In this document: piece after piece, positions 1 through 6,454 of the stretch
Layout: each line of letters starts with the position of its first letter
How positions within the stretch are numbered: the stretch's first letter is position 1
Assembly (NCBI GenBank): GCA_035570275.1
Contig: DATMNI010000213.1
Span: forward strand, 1 to 19,988
DNA length: 19,988 bases
Origin: DATMNI01 sp035570275
GTDB taxonomy: Bacteria > Acidobacteriota > Terriglobia > Bryobacterales > Bryobacteraceae
Reading direction: 5' to 3'
Program-made: the position numbers and the translations under genes
Notes under the pieces: model-generated
Told to the model about the DNA's origin: nothing
Seen by the model: the letters and a program-made list of their open reading frames with translations, nothing else
Database searches by the model: none

Positions 1-983
1 CGCATCAGGATCGGGTTGGCCAGGTTGCTCTCGTCGGGCCACAGTCGATTGAACCCGGTGGCAACCTTGGCCGCCGGATCGTTGGGATACAACTCGTCGC
101 CCGCGATCTGCTCCTTGACGAAGCGGTCGTACGGCCGGTCCTGGTTGAAGGCATCAATCACGTAGTCGCGGTAGCGCCAGACGTTGGGCCGCGTCTCGTC
201 GGCCTTAAAGCCTTGCGTGTCGGCATAGCGGGCCAGGTCCAGCCAGTGGCGGCCCCAGCGCTCGCCGTAGTGTGGGGAGGCCAGGAGCTCTTCGACCACT
301 TTCTCAAATGCCCGCGGTGAATCGTCGGACAGGAAGGACTGAACCTGTTCCGGGGTCGGCGGCAGGCCGATCAGGTCAAAATAGGCCCGCCTGAGGAGCG
401 TGACCTTATCGGCAGGCGGATTCGGTTTGAGGTTTTGGGCTTCAAGCTTGGCCAGGATGAAGGCGTCGATAGGCGTGCGCACCCAACTCTTGGCTTTCAC
501 GGAAGGCACGGCCGGCTTCACGACTTTCTGGAAAGCCCAATAGTTGCGCTGGGCATCCGTGAACTTCTTTTCGGTGGGAGCAGCGCCAGCCGCGGCGTCG
601 CTGACCAGCGTTACGCTGGAATCCCAATCGGCGCCACTGTCGATCCAGGACTTCAGCACGGCAATCTCTTCCCGGCTGAGCTTGCCGCCGAGCGGCATCT
701 GCGGCGCTTCCTGGGCGGCGACATGCTTGTACAGAAGGCTCGCGGAGGCATCTCCGGGAACGATGGCGGGGCCGTGTTGTCCGCCCTTCAGGGCGCCTTC
801 CCGGGTCCTGAGATTCAGATTGGCCATCGGACTGGCAAGCCCGTGGCATCGCATGCACGACCGCGTCAGAATCGGCGCGACATCATTTGCAAACGAGACC
901 TTTTTTGTTGTCTGCGCAGTTAATGGCGCACAGACTCGCAAAACCAGCAGGGTCCAGACCAACGGACGGATCGCTTCCAACAT
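1..983 (-). CDS. PSCyt1/PSCyt2 (DUF1549) cytochrome-type protein, C-terminus beyond window
   Basis: The frame is open from an ATG at 983 to the left edge, so only the N-terminal ~327 residues are present. The start has a clean Shine-Dalgarno (AAGGAGG, 7 nt upstream). Residues 1–25 form a signal peptide ending near LTAQ. A c-type haem motif CMRCH follows at about residues 43–47 in a planctomycete cytochrome C (PSCyt1) domain. After a linker, typical DUF1549/PSCyt2 motifs are seen (TPIDAFILAKLE, RRAYFDLIGLPPTP, SPHYGERWGRHWLDLARYADT). In this family a DUF1553 domain normally follows, which would lie outside the window. The family is exported, is abundant in Planctomycetes and Acidobacteria, and is often paired with DUF1501 proteins; its biochemical role is not settled. 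Identity is secure at the family level. Confidence 0.95.
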   Translation of the reverse strand, partial: MLEAIRPLVWTLLVLRVCAPLTAQTTKKVSFANDVAPILTRSCMRCHGLASPMANLNLRTREGALKGGQHGPAIVPGDASASLLYKHVAAQEAPQMPLGGKLSREEIAVLKSWIDSGADWDSSVTLVSDAAAGAAPTEKKFTDAQRNYWAFQKVVKPAVPSVKAKSWVRTPIDAFILAKLEAQNLKPNPPADKVTLLRRAYFDLIGLPPTPEQVQSFLSDDSPRAFEKVVEELLASPHYGERWGRHWLDLARYADTQGFKADETRPNVWRYRDYVIDAFNQDRPYDRFVKEQIAGDELYPNDPAAKVATGFNRLWPDESNLANPILM

Positions 984-1017
984 GGCCTCGCCTCCTTCAC
1001 AGCAACGATGTCTCTTA

Positions 1018-1027
1018 TGATATATCA
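1018..1027. promoter_or_regulatory. Palindrome TGATATATCA in the PSCyt/arsR divergent region
   Basis: The 214-bp gap between the leftward PSCyt gene (start 983) and the rightward arsR gene (start 1198) contains this perfect 10-bp palindrome 35 bp upstream of the PSCyt start codon. It is AT-rich in a GC-rich setting. On the minus strand it overlaps a plausible -10 region (TATATCATAAG). It could be promoter sequence or an operator; nothing in the sequence decides between them. Confidence 0.35.
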
Positions 1028-1161
1028 GCGGCGACTTGCGCGGGGAATGTCTCGAGTTCACACCGGCGGCAAATCCCCCCATCAGCCGCGACGCTATGGG
1101 TCCCCATTAGCGATTCTCACACAGCCCATGGCGGCATCAACACACTCTGTCAACTTTGCCC

Positions 1162-1190
1162 TTGACAAATATTTTAGTTTAATCTAAATT
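1162..1190 (+). promoter_or_regulatory. Sigma70-type promoter of arsR with embedded inverted repeat
   Basis: A perfect -35 (TTGACA, 1162–1167) is followed by a 17-bp spacer and TAAATT (1185–1190, 4 of 6 consensus bases). Transcription would start at about 1197, directly at the arsR ATG at 1198, and no Shine-Dalgarno is visible, so the mRNA is probably leaderless. An inverted repeat TTTAG–N6–CTAAA (1173–1177 and 1184–1188) sits between the promoter elements, where autorepressing ArsR-type regulators commonly bind. The promoter is read directly; the operator role is inferred. Confidence 0.7.
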
Positions 1191-1197
1191 AATTTCC

Positions 1198-1626
1198 ATG
1201 GCCCCGGAAGCAGTAGTTTTGGCCGCGGTAGCGTCGCCTCGCCGGCGGGAGATTCTGCGTCTGGTCTGGCGCGAAGAGCTCACCGCGGGCGCCATCCACC
1301 GTGCCATGCCGGACGTTACGTTTGGCGCTGTCTCGCTGCAGCTTCGGTCCCTGGTGGAAGCCGGTCTTCTGGAGGCCCGCTCGGAAAAGCGTAACCGCCT
1401 CTATCGGGCCCGCCAGGAGGCGCTGGGAGCCGTCGGCGAGATGCTGGAGCGCATGTGGGATGACGCGCTGTGGCGCTTGAAACTGGAGGCGGAACTCGAA
1501 CAGACCCGCCGCGGACCGCGCCCTCGCCGCCGGCGGCGCTCAATCGCACAGGACCAAAGCTCAGTCGCGAAAGACAAAAGCTCCAACGCAAAAGACAAAA
1601 GCTCAATCGCAAAGGACAACAAATGA
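1198..1626 (+). CDS. ArsR-family winged-helix transcriptional regulator
   Basis: This 142-residue protein has an ArsR-type winged helix in about residues 8–75: SPRRREILRLV, then a recognition-helix region around FGAVSLQLRSLVEAGLLEARSEKRNRLYRA. No CxC or other metal-binding cysteine motif is present, so it is not a classic metal sensor. It fits the SdpR-like ArsR proteins that are co-transcribed with SRPBCC proteins. The C-terminus is unusual: an Arg-rich run (RPRRRRR) followed by four near-identical heptads of the form SSxAKDK, encoded by a 21-bp tandem repeat. The start codon lies about 8 bp after the -10 box, with no ribosome-binding site. Its TGA stop overlaps the next gene's ATG (ATGA), so the two are translationally coupled. 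Likely an autoregulated repressor; its effector is unknown. Confidence 0.9.
   Translation: MAPEAVVLAAVASPRRREILRLVWREELTAGAIHRAMPDVTFGAVSLQLRSLVEAGLLEARSEKRNRLYRARQEALGAVGEMLERMWDDALWRLKLEAELEQTRRGPRPRRRRRSIAQDQSSVAKDKSSNAKDKSSIAKDNK
1539..1622 (+). repeat. Four-copy 21-bp tandem repeat in the arsR 3' end
   Basis: Units start at 1539, 1560, 1581 and 1602, each of the form CTCxAxCGCxxARGACAAAAG. Copies 2 and 3 are the most alike. The 21-bp period keeps the reading frame and encodes heptads SIAQDQS, SVAKDKS, SNAKDKS, SIAKDNK. The array ends immediately before the ATGA stop/start overlap with the downstream SRPBCC gene. Confidence 0.9.
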
Positions 1627-2405
1627 TGGACCCGTTAACGTATCGGCTGGATCGCAGCGTCGCCATTCAAGCCACTCCCGAGACCGTCTTCCGTTTCTTT
1701 ACGGACAGCGCCCGCTGGGCCAAATGGTGGGGCGCTGGCTCCACCATCGACGCCCACCCTGGCGGGAAACTCCTGATCCGTCATCCGGGCGGTGTGGAGA
1801 CACTGGGCGAAGTCATCGAGGTGCTCCCGCCCGAGCGCATCGTCTTTACCTATGGATACGCCAGCGGCAAGCCGATCCCGCCGGGCGGTTCGCGCGTGAC
1901 CATCCGGCTGGAACCCGACGGGTCCGGCACCCGGCTCCATCTGCTGCACGAACTCGCCGATGCCGCGGCCCGCGATATCCATGTGCAAGGCTGGCGCTTT
2001 CAGCTTTCGCTCTTTGCAAACCTGGTCGCCGATGAAGTGTACGCCGGCGCGGGCGGCGTGGTAGACGCCTGGTTTGAGGCCTGGGCGCTAACCGATGACC
2101 GCACGCGCGGGGACGCATTCACCAGGATAGCGGCCGCGGGTGTCCGTTTCCGTGACCGCTTCAGCCTGTTGGATGGCTTGGCTGACCTCTCGGCACATGC
2201 CGGCGCTGCCCAGCGGTTCATGCCGGGCATCCGCCTGCAGCGCCGGGGCCAGATCCGGCATTGCCAGGGAATGGTGCTCGCCGATTGGTTTGCCGCAGCC
2301 GGCGATGGCCAGGAACGCATGAGCGGCACCAGCCTGTTTGTTCTGGAACCGGACGGCCGCATCAATTCCGTGACGGGCTTTACCAACCCGCCCACAAACC
2401 CGTAG
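1623..2405 (+). CDS. SRPBCC (AHSA1-like) protein with C-terminal SnoaL-like domain
   Basis: This protein of 260 residues starts at the ATG that overlaps the arsR stop (ATGA); a second ATG follows at once. Residues about 5–145 are an AHSA1/START-like SRPBCC domain (AIQATPETVFRFFTD, WWGAGSTIDAHPGG, GEVIEVLPPERIVFTYGY, GSRVTIRLEP, GWRFQLSLFANLV). Residues about 155–255 look like an NTF2/SnoaL-like fold (VDAWFEAW, FRDRFSLLDGLADL, RHCQGMVLADW, SLFVLEPDGRINSVTGF). AHSA1-type genes next to ArsR regulators are a recurrent pair; ligand or enzymatic role is generally unknown. The fused second hydrophobic-cavity domain suggests small-molecule binding or turnover. A long in-frame extension upstream to 1470 is not used, since it only shadows arsR. 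Confidence 0.88.
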   Translation: MMDPLTYRLDRSVAIQATPETVFRFFTDSARWAKWWGAGSTIDAHPGGKLLIRHPGGVETLGEVIEVLPPERIVFTYGYASGKPIPPGGSRVTIRLEPDGSGTRLHLLHELADAAARDIHVQGWRFQLSLFANLVADEVYAGAGGVVDAWFEAWALTDDRTRGDAFTRIAAAGVRFRDRFSLLDGLADLSAHAGAAQRFMPGIRLQRRGQIRHCQGMVLADWFAAAGDGQERMSGTSLFVLEPDGRINSVTGFTNPPTNP

Positions 2406-2420
2406 AAGGAGGCATTCGCG

Positions 2421-2576
2421 ATGCACACACGTTACGAGTGGCGGTTCGCGCTGGCCGCTGGGGTGGTGGTCCTCGGCGCGTTGTTTCTGGGCTCCTCCGC
2501 GGCTCAGCCAGTTCGCCGCCCGTTAACAACCGTTATCAGGCCAATCCCGGATGACAGTCCTGTCAGTGAAGACTAA
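2421..2576 (+). CDS. Small exported or membrane-anchored peptide, 51 aa, family not recognised
   Basis: This short frame begins at ATG 2421, 15 bp after the SRPBCC stop, behind a near-perfect Shine-Dalgarno (AAGGAGG, 2406–2412, spacing 8). The product is MHTRYEWRF, a hydrophobic stretch at residues 9–25 (ALAAGVVVLGALFLG), SSAAQ at 24–29, and a hydrophilic tail VRRPLTTVIRPIPDDSPVSED. This is a textbook signal-peptide layout with a possible cleavage after SAA, which would release a peptide of about 23 residues; without cleavage it would be a single-pass anchor. I recognise no family. Spacing and ribosome-binding site make it the third gene of the arsR operon and place it directly before the pilin gene. 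Confidence 0.72.
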   Translation: MHTRYEWRFALAAGVVVLGALFLGSSAAQPVRRPLTTVIRPIPDDSPVSED

Positions 2577-2588
2577 TCTAAAGTTAGT
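2572..2588 (+). promoter_or_regulatory. Inverted repeat ACTAA–N7–TTAGT upstream of the pilin gene
   Basis: The arms at 2572–2576 and 2584–2588 are perfect. The site contains TAATCTAAA (2574–2582), the same nine bases found in the arsR promoter at 1180–1188. It ends just before the pilin Shine-Dalgarno-like AGGGGA (2589–2594). A role as second ArsR binding site or leader hairpin is an inference. Confidence 0.4.
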
Positions 2589-2598
2589 AGGGGACATC

Positions 2599-2859
2599 AT
2601 GTTTTACCTAAGACTGAGAAGGTTTCTGGAAGCCGAACGGGCGCAGGACCTGATCGAATACACGCTCTTGATCGCGTTCGTGGCTCTGGTAGCCGTCGGT
2701 CTGATGTCTCAAGTTGGAAATGGGCTCCAGGGCCTTTGGGGCAGCGCCACCAGTACCATGGCGGTGGCCAATGCAAGCGGTCCAGGCCCTGTCGCGACCA
2801 ATCCAACGCTTCCCGGAGGAGGAGACGGAGGCGGAGGCCGAGATCGAGACGGCCATTAG
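2599..2859 (+). CDS. Flp/Fap-type type IVb pilin
   Basis: The protein has 86 residues from ATG 2599, preceded by AGGGGA at 2589–2594; an upstream start at 2551 lacks support. It shows the Flp prepilin signature: a short basic leader (RLRRFLEAERA), then QDLIEYTLLIAFVALVAVGLM, with Glu at +5 and Tyr at +6 of the predicted mature protein. The residue at -1 is Ala, where Gly is usual. A Flp-like hydrophobic helix follows, then an uncommon tail rich in Gly and Asp (GGGDGGGGRDRDGH). Flp pilins are processed by a TadV/PilD-type peptidase and assembled by Tad machinery. No tad, cpa or rcp gene is in the window, so this is an orphan pilin. It converges on the APC permease with a 7-bp gap. Confidence 0.85.
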   Translation: MFYLRLRRFLEAERAQDLIEYTLLIAFVALVAVGLMSQVGNGLQGLWGSATSTMAVANASGPGPVATNPTLPGGGDGGGGRDRDGH

Positions 2860-2866
2860 GCTGCCG

Positions 2867-4222
2867 CTATCGGCGCCGGTACAGCAGCCACGCCGTCGCA
2901 ATTACCGCCGCCGTGCCCACCGCAATCTTGGTTTCGAACAGCCACACGTTGGTCACCTCCGCCGTCGGCACGATTGAGGTGAGAATCGCCAGCAGCGTGA
3001 TGCCCCATCCGGAAATGGGGCTCCATCGCTTGCCGGCCTTCCACGCGCTCCCGAAAATGTACAGGTACGGCAGGAATCCGGTGACCACCATCAACGAAAC
3101 CAGCGTCTGGTAGGCGGCGCGCATCGTGTCCCCCAGTTGGATCGCCACCAGCAGGAACGAGGCTACGCCGCCGAAGACCAGGATGGAAATGTGCGGAGTG
3201 CCCCAGCGCGGATGCACTTTGCCGAAGGCCGCCGGCAGCAAATGGTCCACTCCCACCACGAACGGCAGCCGTGAAACCGATGTGCCCCATCCGCCGAACT
3301 GCCCCACGGCGCTCGCCATCACCAACACGGCGATCGCGGGCCCCAGCCACGCCACTCCCAGCGATTGCGCGGCGGTTTCGCCGGCCTCCGCCAGACCATT
3401 CATCTCGCTGATTTTTTCCGGCCGCAGAATCACCAGCAGGGCGACCGTGGTAGAGGCGTAGAACAACGTGGCGATGCCGGACGCGATCCAACCGGCGCGC
3501 GGCAGCGTGCGCTCCGGGCGGTGAATCTCGCCCCCCATCAGCCCGGCCATCTCCAGGCCGCTCATGGCGTAGGCGATGATGGCCCAGAAGCTGATGGTTT
3601 CCCAACTCCAGGTGGGCGCGATGTGGATGGCGGTTGCCGAGCCGCGTTTCGACCAAAGCAGGGTGGCCGCCACGATCAGCACCGCGCCCAGCACCCAGGT
3701 TGCGGCGGCCCCCAGGTTCTCCGTCCACTTGCCGATCCGGATGCCCACCAGGTTCGTGCCTAGCGCCAGCCAGATCGCCACCAGCGACGCCACCACCAGA
3801 TACAACCGGTTGTCGGCCAGGTGGGCGTAGGACGCGCCCAACGTGTAGGCGCCGGCGCTCATGTAAAACATGGCGGCGCTTGGGACTAAGAACGCGATGC
3901 CGATCCAGTAGGACCAGAAGCAGAGGAAACCGTGCCAGGGGCCGAAATCGTTGCGCGTCCAAAGGTACAGCCCGCCGGTTCCCGGATACTTCACAGCCAG
4001 CGCGGCCACCGCCACTGCCAGCGGCACCATGAACAGCACCGCCGCCAGCAGCCACAACGTTACCGAACCCGGCCCCGCGTGCGCCGCCGCCGGAATCCAG
4101 CGCGTGCCCACAATGCAGGTGATGGCGAACAGCGTTACGTCGCGCAAACCCATTTCGCGTCGCAGCGCCGGAACCGCTTCGGCCTGGTCGATTGGGCTAC
4201 CGGCCCCACGACTGTCACCCAC
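2867..4222 (-). CDS. APC-family amino acid permease (first copy)
   Basis: This 451-residue, highly hydrophobic protein has about 12 predicted transmembrane helices. The first contains the APC-type motif LRDVTLFAITCIVGTRWIP. Further APC features are PGTGGLYLW after TM2, the region around YAMSGLEMAGLMGGEIHRPERTLPRA in the middle, and WGTSVSRLPFVVGVDHLLP. The family imports or exchanges amino acids by cation symport or antiport. The chosen start is a GTG whose first eight bases overlap the end of the aminotransferase (GTGGGTGA); the internal ATG at residue 24 would also keep TM1. It is the last gene of the OCD–aminotransferase–permease operon, so its substrate is probably the amino acid those enzymes handle. 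Confidence 0.9.
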   Translation of the reverse strand: MGDSRGAGSPIDQAEAVPALRREMGLRDVTLFAITCIVGTRWIPAAAHAGPGSVTLWLLAAVLFMVPLAVAVAALAVKYPGTGGLYLWTRNDFGPWHGFLCFWSYWIGIAFLVPSAAMFYMSAGAYTLGASYAHLADNRLYLVVASLVAIWLALGTNLVGIRIGKWTENLGAAATWVLGAVLIVAATLLWSKRGSATAIHIAPTWSWETISFWAIIAYAMSGLEMAGLMGGEIHRPERTLPRAGWIASGIATLFYASTTVALLVILRPEKISEMNGLAEAGETAAQSLGVAWLGPAIAVLVMASAVGQFGGWGTSVSRLPFVVGVDHLLPAAFGKVHPRWGTPHISILVFGGVASFLLVAIQLGDTMRAAYQTLVSLMVVTGFLPYLYIFGSAWKAGKRWSPISGWGITLLAILTSIVPTAEVTNVWLFETKIAVGTAAVIATAWLLYRRR

Positions 4223-5357
4223 AGGCAGATTCTTTCCGCAATTCCCGTTCTATTCGCAATTCCTGGCCAATGCGGCGCAAGCCTTCGGTGAGAAACTCCG
4301 GCTTCCCGCCCAGCCATACGCGGATGAAGCCCTCCAACCCCAGATGGACGCCCGGCACAATCAGCACGCTCTGCTGTATGCGAATGCGCTCGCACAGTTC
4401 GTAACTCGGAGTGGTCGAGTGGTAGCGCATCAGGCAGAGCGCCCCGGCCTGCGGCTCGCGAAACGTCAGGAATTCGCCAAAGCTCGCCGCCCACTCCCGC
4501 ATAATGGGCAGGTTGTGCTGCAGAATGGCCCGGGTGCGCGCGTACAGCCGTTCGCGGTTGGCCGCCTTCACGGCCACCTGGGCCACCGCATCGGAAAGTT
4601 TGTTGGGTCCGATGGTGATGTAATCGTGCTGGCTCCAGCACGCCGCCACCACATCCCGCGGCCCCACCATCCAGCCGATGCGCACGCCTGGAATTCCGTA
4701 GGCTTTGGAAAGCCCGCTGGTGACGATCACGCGGTCGCTCATCCCCCAGAAACTGCGCGTCCGCGGGCAGTGGATCTCCGCGCCAAGATAGACCTCGTCG
4801 GCCAACAGGTACGTCCCGGTGGCTTGGCAGCGCGCCACCATGCGTTGCATGGCGTCCTCGGAGAGCACTGATCCCGAGGGGTTGTTCGGGTTCGAAAGGT
4901 AAAGCAGCCGCGTCCGCTGGTTCACGGCGCGGTCGAATTCCTCCCAGTCCGGTTCCCAGTCCTGGTCGATGCGCAGGCGGAAGCGATTGACCTTCGCGCC
5001 CAGGCTGGGCGGCACGCCGCCGAACTGCATGTAGTTCGGGACCTGCAGCGCCACCTCATCGCCTGGGCTCAGCAGCGCCAGCGCCAGCAGGTAGTTGGCT
5101 TCCGAAGTACCGTTGGTGACCTCAATGTGGTCCGGAGTGGCCCCAGGGTAGTGGAGCGCCAACGAGTCACGCAGCGCGATGGTGCCGTTGGACTGGCTGT
5201 AGCCCAGCGGCATGTTCAGCATGGCCTCCAGATCCAGCCCCATTTCCATCAATTCGCGCAGCATGACCGGCCTGACGCCGCTCTCGCTCATGTCCATCTC
5301 GACGATGTTTTCCCACGTCGATTGCATCCGCTCCATTTCGAACTGATCGATTTTCAA
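4215..5357 (-). CDS. PLP-dependent class I/II aminotransferase
   Basis: A fold-type I aminotransferase of 380 residues. NPNNPSG is at 156–162, ADEVY at 186–190, and the Schiff-base lysine is K218 in SGLSKAYGIPGVRIGW; a substrate-carboxylate Arg is likely in FIRVWLG. The frame is open to a GTG at 5447, but that part shadows the upstream gene. I place the start at TTG 5357, giving (M)KIDQFEMERMQSTWENIV, whose MERMQSTWEN stretch is typical of this subgroup's N-terminus. The TTG overlaps the OCD stop (TTGA) and has AGAGGG a few bases upstream, so it is translationally coupled. The exact amino-acid substrate cannot be read from sequence; relatives include VioD-like and general aromatic/branched-chain aminotransferases. 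Confidence 0.9.
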   Translation of the reverse strand: MKIDQFEMERMQSTWENIVEMDMSESGVRPVMLRELMEMGLDLEAMLNMPLGYSQSNGTIALRDSLALHYPGATPDHIEVTNGTSEANYLLALALLSPGDEVALQVPNYMQFGGVPPSLGAKVNRFRLRIDQDWEPDWEEFDRAVNQRTRLLYLSNPNNPSGSVLSEDAMQRMVARCQATGTYLLADEVYLGAEIHCPRTRSFWGMSDRVIVTSGLSKAYGIPGVRIGWMVGPRDVVAACWSQHDYITIGPNKLSDAVAQVAVKAANRERLYARTRAILQHNLPIMREWAASFGEFLTFREPQAGALCLMRYHSTTPSYELCERIRIQQSVLIVPGVHLGLEGFIRVWLGGKPEFLTEGLRRIGQELRIERELRKESACG

Positions 5358-6379
5358 TTGGCCCTCTGGTAACAGTATTCGGCGATATAAAGATCTTCCA
5401 CGCCCAGCCCGGTGAAGTCGCAGACTGTAACGCCGGCGCGGTCCCATCCGGAGGGGGCGGCATCGTTATCGTGTGGCTTGGGCTCGTGTTGCTGTGGCTC
5501 GCGTTGCTGTGGCTCGTGTTGCTCGGGGCCCGATTCGCAGAACGCGCCCAACTCCACGGCGCGCTGCCACTGATCCGGAGCGTGCTGCAATTCCCCCAGC
5601 TTCTCACACTGGCGTCTGGAATCCACCAGCAGGAGGGCTGCGTTCCGGAGGATTTGCGGATCCAATTCCTGCTTGCCCGGCGCGTCCGAGCCCACCGCCG
5701 ATACGTGCGTACCGGGCCGCAGATCGCGGGCCGCCAACAGTGGCTGCCGCGACGCCGTCGCCGTGACGATCAGGTTGGTTTCCTGCGCCAGGCTTCGCGG
5801 CGAATCGGCTACACCGATGGTGGCCCTCGGCAAAAGAACTGCCAGGTCGCGGCGGCACTCTTCCACCCGCGCCGGGTTGCGTCCCCAGATCCAGACGTGT
5901 TTCAGGTCCAGCACTTCGGCATGCAGTTGCGCCTGTAACCGGGCTTGAATGCCGGTGCCCAGGATTCCGATGCTGGCGTCCGCGCGCCCCAGTTCGCGAG
6001 CGGCCATGGCGGCCACGGCGGCGGTGCGGAAATCGGTCAGATGCCCGGCATCGGCCAGGAAGACCTCTGGTTCGCCGGTCTCCGCCGACGAGAGCATCAT
6101 CATGCCGTTGCCGGTGGCCAGACCGCGGCGGGCGTTGCCGGGAAATGTGCTGGCCATCTTCACCGCGAAGTACCGGCCGCCCCGGCGGTAGCTCGATTTC
6201 ATGTGAACCTCGGCGTTCTGAGGGGCAATCTCAAGATGCATCGGCATGGGCGTATCGCACTCGCCGCGGGAATAGGCGATCAGCGCTTCGCGCATTCGAA
6301 GGATGGCTCCGGCGTACGCTTTGTTGGGCCGCCAAACGGCCAGCGCGCGGCGGATTTCCGGAAGTTCGAGGATTCGCAT
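5354..6379 (-). CDS. Ornithine cyclodeaminase / mu-crystallin family NAD(P) enzyme
   Basis: The protein has 341 residues. FAVKMASTFPGN (K74) and DAGHLTDFRTAA form the substrate pocket; the NAD-binding loop is GTGIQA at 141–146, with VWIWGRNPARVEE behind it. VGSDAPGKQELD carries D232, equivalent to the catalytic Asp of ornithine cyclodeaminase, and DFTGLGVEDL is the usual C-terminal motif. Family members are ornithine cyclodeaminases, alanine or opine-type dehydrogenases and imino-acid reductases, so the exact reaction is open. Residues ~285–304, where relatives carry a conserved ELGEIVAGRKPGR-like segment, are replaced by a repetitive QQHEP-type insertion. It heads the leftward operon, and a TATAAT at 6435–6440 on the minus strand is its likely -10 box. 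Confidence 0.88.
   Translation of the reverse strand: MRILELPEIRRALAVWRPNKAYAGAILRMREALIAYSRGECDTPMPMHLEIAPQNAEVHMKSSYRRGGRYFAVKMASTFPGNARRGLATGNGMMMLSSAETGEPEVFLADAGHLTDFRTAAVAAMAARELGRADASIGILGTGIQARLQAQLHAEVLDLKHVWIWGRNPARVEECRRDLAVLLPRATIGVADSPRSLAQETNLIVTATASRQPLLAARDLRPGTHVSAVGSDAPGKQELDPQILRNAALLLVDSRRQCEKLGELQHAPDQWQRAVELGAFCESGPEQHEPQQREPQQHEPKPHDNDAAPSGWDRAGVTVCDFTGLGVEDLYIAEYCYQRAN
5481..5525 (-). repeat. Three-copy 15-bp tandem repeat in the OCD gene
   Basis: On the plus strand the units start at 5481, 5496 and 5511, each of the form GGCTCGYGTTGCTST. They encode pentads of the type QQHEP/QQREP. The 15-bp period keeps the frame. The array creates a His-, Gln-, Pro- and Glu-rich surface loop inside an otherwise normal OCD-family protein. 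Confidence 0.88.
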
Positions 6380-6434
6380 TCGTCTTGGCCCAGTGTCCTA
6401 GATGTATGACCGCCGCAAGTCCGCCACGCGTTCA

Positions 6435-6442
6435 ATTATACT
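6435..6442. promoter_or_regulatory. Overlapping divergent -10 boxes between OCD operon and APC permease
   Basis: TATAAT is read on the minus strand at 6435–6440, and TATACT on the plus strand at 6437–6442, sharing four base pairs within the 75-bp divergent gap. The minus box would give the OCD gene a leader of about 50 nt. The plus box would start transcription near 6449, only a few bases before the TTG start at 6455. No convincing -35 is seen on either strand. Confidence 0.5.
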
Positions 6443-6454
6443 TGGCAGTACCTC

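Noticed and set aside
2856..4055. A 399-codon minus-strand frame alongside the APC permease
   Set aside because: It is a +1 shadow of the permease, Gly/Arg-rich and lacking membrane segments.
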